Of a stretch of 10,621 nucleotides of DNA, positions 6,579 to 10,621 are shown one piece after another (position 1 is the stretch's first letter; the number at the start of each line of letters is the position of its first letter). Under the pieces are notes generated by a model. That model saw only the letters and a program-made list of their open reading frames with translations. It was not told the origin of the DNA and did not search any database. This DNA comes from an uncultured Bacteroidota bacterium. Its GTDB lineage: Bacteria > Bacteroidota > Bacteroidia > UKL13-3. Position numbers and translations under genes: made by a program. The stretch spans positions 1 through 10,621 of the forward strand of contig CAISTO010000062.1 of assembly GCA_903888395.1 (NCBI GenBank). The letters are read 5' to 3'.

Positions 6579-7619
6579 ATGATAGACTTAAGAAGCGATA
6601 CCGTTACCAAACCAAGTGCGGCCATGATGGAAGCCATGATGGAGGCCAAAGTTGGGGATGATGTTTTTGGGGAGGATCCAACAGTAAACGAATTGCAAAA
6701 CTTTGCAGCCGATATGTTTGGTATGGAAGCAGCGTTGTTTTGTTCCAGCGGAACCATGACCAATCAAATAGCTATAAAACTACATACCCAACCCAGCGAT
6801 GAAGTAATTTGTGATAAGCTTTCGCATGTTTATTTATACGAAGGTGGCGGAATTGGCTATAATTCGGGATGTTCTACTCGCTTATTAGAAGGAAATTATG
6901 GACGATTTACGGCTGAACAAGTTCAAGAAAATATAAACGATAAAAACAATATTCATTTTCCAATTAGCAAATTAGTTTGCATTGAAAACACAGTAAATAA
7001 AGGGGGTGGCGTATGTTGGGACATTGATGAAATAATAAAAATTAAAGCTGTTTGTGAAAACAACGAAATGGCTTTACACCTTGATGGCGCAAGACTTTTT
7101 AATGCATTGGTTGCCAAAAACCAATCTGCTTTAAAATACGGACAATTATTCGACACCATTTCCATATGTTTGAGCAAAGGATTAGGCGCTCCAGTAGGTT
7201 CATTGCTGCTTGGCAGTAAAAAAAATATTACAAAAGCCATCAGAATTAGAAAAATAATGGGTGGTGGAATGCGTCAAGCAGGCTTTATAGCCGCTGCAGG
7301 TTTGTATGCTTTGCAAAATAATATTGATAGATTAACCATAGACCATGAACGAGCAAATATTTTGGCAAGTGTTTTGCAAACGTGCAACTTTGTGGAAAGT
7401 ATTTACCCCGTTGAAACCAATATTGTAATATTTAAAATAAACCCAAATGAATTAAGCACCAGTCATTTTATTGAATTTTTAAAAAACAATGAAATAAATG
7501 CGGTAAGTATGGGTAATAATTTGATTAGATTTGTTTTACATTTGAATATAACAGCAACTGAATTTGAATTTTTAATAAATAAAATAAAACAAATAAACAT
7601 TAGCAACCCAATTCTTTGA
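6579..7619 (+). CDS. ltaE: Low-specificity L-threonine aldolase
   Basis: A 346-residue PLP enzyme of fold type I that cleaves L-threonine or allo-threonine to glycine and acetaldehyde in the cytoplasm. Diagnostic pieces: IDLRSDTVTKPS at the N-terminus (2-13), VGDDVFGEDPTV (25-36), SSGT phosphate-binding loop (56-59), cofactor-stacking His83, HLDGARLFNA with Asp169 and Arg172, and SKGLGAPVGS with the Schiff-base Lys200. GGGMRQAG marks the later substrate-side loop. Length fits the family and the motifs are intact, so it should be active. The gene is divergent from holB across 168 bp; a small palindrome (ATTGC/GCAAT at 6551-6563) sits just before the start. The WG-repeat gene follows 35 bp after the stop and may share the mRNA. 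Confidence 0.93.
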   Translation: MIDLRSDTVTKPSAAMMEAMMEAKVGDDVFGEDPTVNELQNFAADMFGMEAALFCSSGTMTNQIAIKLHTQPSDEVICDKLSHVYLYEGGGIGYNSGCSTRLLEGNYGRFTAEQVQENINDKNNIHFPISKLVCIENTVNKGGGVCWDIDEIIKIKAVCENNEMALHLDGARLFNALVAKNQSALKYGQLFDTISICLSKGLGAPVGSLLLGSKKNITKAIRIRKIMGGGMRQAGFIAAAGLYALQNNIDRLTIDHERANILASVLQTCNFVESIYPVETNIVIFKINPNELSTSHFIEFLKNNEINAVSMGNNLIRFVLHLNITATEFEFLINKIKQINISNPIL

Positions 7620-7654
7620 TTTTAAAAAACTATTTAGCATATTCGCCCTCCTTT

Positions 7655-8068
7655 ATGAAAAAAATAATCCTATTAATTACCATATTCTCCTTAGCATTTA
7701 TTTATAGTGAAGCTCAAACTAGAAAAAAAGCTGTTGCTAAAGGTTATGATGCCATATATCCATTTATTAAGGGTAAGGCTAAAGTTTTAAAAAACGGAAA
7801 ACTTGGTTTCATAAACATGGAAGGCGAAGAGTTTATACCTTGCAAATATGAAGAAATATTTCCTTTTGAAGGTGGTAGAGCAAAAGTACTTAGAGAAGCA
7901 AAATACGGATTTATCAACGAGCAAGGAGAAGAAATAATTGAATGTAAATTTAGTTTTATTGGTCCTTTTAAAAACGGAAGAGCAGTAGTAAGATTGAATG
8001 GTAAACTTGAAATTATAGATACTGAGGGTACTGTAATTACCGAGGGCAATCATGGTGCTACACAGTAA
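7655..8068 (+). CDS. Small exported WG-repeat protein
   Basis: A 137-residue protein with a signal peptide (MKKIILLITIFSLAF, likely cut after SEA20). The rest is three tandem repeats with an exact 34-residue period: Tyr31, Tyr65 and Phe99 start the units. Each unit has a (Y/F)xxIxPFxxGxAxV strand, then a NGKLGFIN, AKYGFINEQG or NGKLEIIDTEG strand pair. This is the WG beta-repeat pattern common in Bacteroidota, with the Trp of 'WG' replaced by Leu or Tyr. The ATG at 7655 was chosen because it puts the signal peptide at the N-terminus; an in-frame TTG at 7616 would add 13 residues ahead of it. No lipobox is present, so a periplasmic or secreted product is expected. Function is unknown; such repeats are thought to mediate binding. 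It may be co-transcribed with the threonine aldolase gene. Confidence 0.8.
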   Translation: MKKIILLITIFSLAFIYSEAQTRKKAVAKGYDAIYPFIKGKAKVLKNGKLGFINMEGEEFIPCKYEEIFPFEGGRAKVLREAKYGFINEQGEEIIECKFSFIGPFKNGRAVVRLNGKLEIIDTEGTVITEGNHGATQ

Positions 8069-8112
8069 ATTTTATAATCCTAGTCACAAAACAGAAATAT
8101 TCGATTAGTTTT

Positions 8113-8143
8113 TTTGCATCAATCAAAACAATTACTAATTTCG
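8113..8143 (+). promoter_or_regulatory. Putative promoter for citrate synthase
   Basis: TTTG at 8113-8116 is followed after 19 bp by TAATTTCG (8136-8143), which fits the Bacteroidota TTTG-N19-TANNTTTG pattern with one mismatch. The start would lie near 8150, giving a leader of about 45 bases before the ATG at 8197. Confidence 0.45.
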
Positions 8144-8164
8144 AACGATTAATAAAAAAAAGAC

Positions 8165-8179
8165 AACTGCAAAGCAGTT
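8165..8179 (+). promoter_or_regulatory. Small hairpin in citrate synthase leader
   Basis: AACTGC-AAA-GCAGTT is a perfect 6-bp stem with a 3-base loop, placed 17 bases ahead of the start codon inside the predicted 5' leader. It may shield or stabilise the 5' end. It is too small to call a riboswitch. Confidence 0.35.
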
Positions 8180-8196
8180 TATACTACAATATAAAA

Positions 8197-9513
8197 ATGA
8201 GTAATTTAAAGACAAAATTTGCTGAAAAAGCATTACCCTTAGCAGTAGAAATTAGAAACTTTGTAAAAGAAAATGGTGACGTTATATTAGGTAATTGTAC
8301 CGTTGAAGATGTTTATCATGGACAAAAAGGTATCATTGGATTATTAACTGAAACTTCTTTATTAGACTCAAATGAAGGAATTCGTTTCAGGGGTTATACC
8401 ATACCAGAATTAAGGGAATTATTACCAAAAGTTCCAGGCGGAACAGAGCCACTTCCTGAGGGATTATTTTATTTAATGCTTATTGGTGAGTTACCAACTT
8501 ACGAAGATGTATTAGATATACAAGCAAATTGGGCAGCAAGAGCAAATGTTCCCGCACACGTATTTGCTGCATTAGATGCAATGCCAATTACAACGCATCC
8601 TATGACTCAGTTTGCTATTGCAATTAATGCATTACAAACAGATTCAGTTTTTGCAAAAGCATATAAAGAAGGAATCAATAAAAAAGATTATTGGGATTAT
8701 ACCTATGAAGACGTTTGTACTTTATTAGCTCGTATTCCAATAGTAGCAGCATATATTTATAGAAGAACATACAAAAACAATGACCATATAGCATCAGATC
8801 CAAAATTAGATTGGGCCGCAAATTTTGCTCATATGTTAGGATATGATCAAAATGAATTTTATAAATTAATGCGTTTGTATTTGGTTATTCATGCTGACCA
8901 CGAAGGTGGAAATGTTTCTGCTCATACTACACATTTAGTAGGTTCAACTTTAGCTGATCCTTATTTGAGTTTTGCAGCTTCTATGAATGGACTTGCGGGT
9001 CCTTTACATGGTTTAGCAAACCAAGAAGTAGTTCGTTGGATCAAAGACATGCAACAAGAAATTGGAGAAGATCCAAATGAAGAACAAATAGCATCTTATA
9101 TTCAGCAAACATTAACAAACGGAAAAGTTGTTCCAGGATATGGACATGCAGTATTGCGTAAAACTGATCCAAGATTTACAGCACAACAAGAATTTGCAAA
9201 AACTTACATGCCAGATGACAAATTGATAAATATAGTTTGGAAAATATATAAAGTGGCTCCGCCAATTTTAGAAAATACAGGTAAAATTAAAAATCCATGG
9301 CCCAATGTAGATGCACATTCAGGCGCGTTACTATTACATTATGGTTTTGCAGAATACGAATTTTATACTGTTTTATTTGGAGTAAGTAGGGCATTAGGAG
9401 TAATGGCTTCATTACTATGGGATAGGGCATTAGGATTACCTTTAGAAAGACCAAAATCGGTAACTTATGAATGGTTAAAAGCTACAGTAGCTGCTAAAAA
9501 AGCAAATGTTTAA
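8197..9513 (+). CDS. gltA: Citrate synthase, mitochondrial (eukaryotic) type
   Basis: Condenses acetyl-CoA and oxaloacetate to citrate, the entry step of the TCA cycle. The 438 residues align throughout with animal mitochondrial citrate synthase as I recall it, not with the E. coli GltA type. Examples are EGIRFRGY (N-terminal third), HADHEGGNVSAHT (232-244), MNGLAGPLHGLANQEV, VVPGYGHAVLRKTDPR, NPWPNVDAHSG, and LFGVSRALGV followed by LPLERPKS near the C-terminus. The catalytic triad His271, His317 and Asp372 sits at a constant offset of three from pig heart enzyme His274, His320 and Asp375. A type-I dimer without the NADH-regulated extra domain of E. coli GltA is therefore expected. No transit peptide is present, as expected in a bacterium. 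The gene has its own putative promoter and terminator and looks monocistronic. Confidence 0.95.
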   Translation: MSNLKTKFAEKALPLAVEIRNFVKENGDVILGNCTVEDVYHGQKGIIGLLTETSLLDSNEGIRFRGYTIPELRELLPKVPGGTEPLPEGLFYLMLIGELPTYEDVLDIQANWAARANVPAHVFAALDAMPITTHPMTQFAIAINALQTDSVFAKAYKEGINKKDYWDYTYEDVCTLLARIPIVAAYIYRRTYKNNDHIASDPKLDWAANFAHMLGYDQNEFYKLMRLYLVIHADHEGGNVSAHTTHLVGSTLADPYLSFAASMNGLAGPLHGLANQEVVRWIKDMQQEIGEDPNEEQIASYIQQTLTNGKVVPGYGHAVLRKTDPRFTAQQEFAKTYMPDDKLINIVWKIYKVAPPILENTGKIKNPWPNVDAHSGALLLHYGFAEYEFYTVLFGVSRALGVMASLLWDRALGLPLERPKSVTYEWLKATVAAKKANV

Positions 9514-9526
9514 AATATATAAAATT

Positions 9527-9566
9527 AAAAAAGCCTCATTCTGAAATCAGAATGAGGCTTTTTTTT
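9527..9566. terminator. Strong bidirectional terminator between citrate synthase and the membrane protein gene
   Basis: Arms 9527-9544 and 9547-9564 pair perfectly over up to 18 bp (core AAGCCTCATTCTGA) around a very tight loop. A-runs and T-runs flank the GC-containing core, so both strands give a stem followed by U's. It starts 14 bp after the citrate synthase stop and lies about 20 bp beyond the stop of the convergent gene. Confidence 0.93.
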
Positions 9567-9585
9567 GTTTGAAATTTGAAGAAAT

Positions 9586-10404
9586 TTAGTTTTCGTTTCT
9601 ATTTCTAATTGATAAGGGGAAAGCTAATTTAGGAATAAAGTTAGCTAAAGTAGCCACAAGTGAGTACATATAATTATAAACTGAAAGGCTTACATATAAT
9701 ACAGCTAAACCCACAATTACATTCACAAATGAACTAGCAACAATAATAATATCTGATGCATACCAAATAAAATCATTGCCAAAAGATTGACTTGCATTTA
9801 ATTTAAATGCTGTAAATGATTGCAAAGCATTAGCAATTACATCAAGTCTTAGCGAAACTAAAATATTTGATAATGTATTAATTGGAAAAGCATATAAACC
9901 TCCTAAAATTTCTAATGAAGGATTGCTTGAAGAAGATAAAAGTAAATCAGAATCTAATAGAAAACATAATGATAAATTTACAGAATAAATAATTCCTAAA
10001 ACTGCCATTACTTCACCAAAAATTCTAATGTTTGTAGTCACAAAATCTTTAAAAATAAACTCAATCATTCCATTATGTGAACCACCAAGAGTTTCTCCTT
10101 TTGATTTAATAATGTGTGCAATTGGAAAAGCAGAATAAGCCATTAAAATTAATGTAACTACACTTCCAATTTTACCAATAATGGTAACTGCGGGATTTCC
10201 AAAATGTGCTAAAGCTGCATTTAATACGCCCCATTCCATTGTTAGAAATACAACCAAAGCTGCAACCTGATAAATTAATTTAACATAACTGCGAATCCCA
10301 TCTTGTGAATCAAAAGAATCAATTGTTGAATTCAATTTTGCATTTAATACTTTTTGATTCACCATTTGGGGGAAATCAATAATTTGATTAAAAATTTGTT
10401 TCAT
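9586..10404 (-). CDS. Unrecognised polytopic membrane protein
   Basis: A 272-residue protein that I do not recognise. A polar, possibly amphipathic N-terminal segment (1-38) is followed by hydrophobic stretches at about 43-65, 73-99, 128-150 and 214-242. A weaker one lies near 166-186, giving four or five membrane passes. Between the second and third passes is a polar loop with KSKGETLGGSHNG (100-112). A Ser-rich turn (157-160) precedes the weak segment. The C-terminus is short and ends RNRNEN. No catalytic motif, signal peptide or transporter signature is visible. It is convergent with citrate synthase, shares its terminator, and appears to stand alone. The leader upstream is unusually long and may be structured. 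The start ATG at 10404 is the first in frame and suits the family-less prediction; the clean hydrophobic pattern supports a real gene. Confidence 0.7.
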   Translation of the reverse strand: MKQIFNQIIDFPQMVNQKVLNAKLNSTIDSFDSQDGIRSYVKLIYQVAALVVFLTMEWGVLNAALAHFGNPAVTIIGKIGSVVTLILMAYSAFPIAHIIKSKGETLGGSHNGMIEFIFKDFVTTNIRIFGEVMAVLGIIYSVNLSLCFLLDSDLLLSSSSNPSLEILGGLYAFPINTLSNILVSLRLDVIANALQSFTAFKLNASQSFGNDFIWYASDIIIVASSFVNVIVGLAVLYVSLSVYNYMYSLVATLANFIPKLAFPLSIRNRNEN

Positions 10405-10428
10405 GGTTTGTTGTTTTTAAGTTTTCTT

Positions 10429-10484
10429 ACTCTTATGGCCTTTCAGATATCGCCCCGTTTTTATAGAGTTCTCTGGACTTCTCT
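10429..10484 (-). promoter_or_regulatory. GC-richer, possibly structured 5' leader of the membrane protein gene
   Basis: About 25 to 80 bases upstream of the start codon lies a GC-richer block in AT-rich DNA. On the minus strand, ACTCT (10469-10465) can pair with AGAGT (10433-10429), enclosing a loop containing CGGGGCGATATCTGAAAGGCC. The same CTCT could pair with the upstream AGAG at 10474-10471 or 10484-10481, so the pairings are mutually exclusive. This is compatible with a regulatory RNA, but I could not match it to a known riboswitch class. Confidence 0.3.
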
Positions 10485-10506
10485 TAAAATTTTAAAATAG
10501 TAAAAT

Positions 10507-10525
10507 ACATTTATATGATAAATGT
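10507..10525. promoter_or_regulatory. 19-bp palindrome, possible operator
   Basis: ACATTTAT-ATG-ATAAATGT forms a perfect inverted repeat with 8-bp arms and a 3-bp centre, the size of a dimeric regulator site. It lies between two outward-facing -7-like elements, just downstream of the leftward one, where a bound repressor would block the membrane protein gene. The sequence is AT-only apart from two C/G pairs, so chance is possible. Confidence 0.35.
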
Positions 10526-10540
10526 TTTATTTTATGAATA

Positions 10541-10548
10541 CAAATTTA
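10541..10548 (-). promoter_or_regulatory. Putative -7 element for the membrane protein gene
   Basis: On the minus strand TAAATTTG matches TANNTTTG perfectly. No clear TTTG lies at the usual distance upstream, only a T-rich run. If used, it gives a leader of roughly 130 bases containing the palindrome and the GC-richer block. Confidence 0.35.
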
Positions 10549-10583
10549 TTTTTTTTGATAAATAAAAAATATGTAAGTGAATT

Positions 10584-10591
10584 TACTTTTG
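10584..10591 (+). promoter_or_regulatory. Putative -7 element for a gene beyond the right edge
   Basis: TACTTTTG matches TANNTTTG perfectly and is followed by GCACC, resembling the element before the PurF-like gene (TTACTTTTGC in both). The nearest TTTG (10554-10557) is 26 bp upstream, farther than usual. No coding start follows before the window ends. Confidence 0.4.
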
Positions 10592-10621
10592 CACCAAATA
10601 CTTATTTTTAATCAAAAAAAA

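Noticed and set aside
6548..6763. Minus-strand 71-codon frame overlapping the threonine aldolase start
   Set aside because: It is antisense to the conserved N-terminus of the aldolase, shows no family resemblance and has no promoter signal.
6953..7240. Minus-strand open frame inside the threonine aldolase gene
   Set aside because: It has no recognisable motif and lies fully opposite a gene with intact catalytic residues.
7616..7654. TTG at 7616 as the start of the WG-repeat gene
   Set aside because: It would place 13 residues ahead of a clean signal peptide and overlap the threonine aldolase stop; the ATG at 7655 fits better.
10429..10484. A named riboswitch class in the membrane-protein leader
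   Set aside because: I compared it with the motifs I remember for TPP, cobalamin, SAM, fluoride, glycine, guanidine and preQ1 and found no convincing match.

Overview
The window looks like an ordinary chromosomal stretch of a Bacteroidota bacterium. Three signs support this: a GldH-type gliding lipoprotein gene, several matches to the Bacteroidota promoter element TANNTTTG just upstream of genes, and AT-rich DNA without clear Shine-Dalgarno sequences. Class and order cannot be fixed from the sequence. No tRNA, rRNA, CRISPR array, insertion sequence or phage gene was seen.

Left part (1-2843): the 3' portion of a CbbX/SpoVK-like AAA+ ATPase gene runs in from the left edge and is followed by a strong 15-bp hairpin. 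Next comes an unusually long (631 aa) PurF-type amidophosphoribosyltransferase with a near-leaderless promoter, closed by a perfectly palindromic terminator that can also serve the convergent operon to its right.

Middle part (2937-6410, minus strand): four genes read leftward in the order holB (clamp-loader delta'), ricT/PSP1, gldH and a MazG-like nucleotide pyrophosphohydrolase. ricT and gldH overlap by 17 bp, and gldH and the pyrophosphohydrolase gene are 9 bp apart. The RicT protein has an N-terminal Cys-Gly repeat and an Asn-rich tail around a conserved CG-x3-CC pair.

Right part (6579-10621): on the plus strand are a low-specificity L-threonine aldolase, a small exported protein of three 34-residue WG-type repeats, and a citrate synthase of the mitochondrial (eukaryotic) type. 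A bidirectional terminator separates the citrate synthase from a convergent, unrecognised polytopic membrane protein. That gene has a long 5' leader with a GC-richer, possibly structured block and a 19-bp palindrome. A further plus-strand promoter element near the right edge probably serves a gene outside the window.

Most genes are housekeeping (purine synthesis, TCA cycle, replication, nucleotide clean-up). I see no coherent new defence or mobile system. The best leads are the RicT architecture and its link to gldH, the leader of the unknown membrane gene, the enlarged PurF-like enzyme, and the eukaryote-type citrate synthase.
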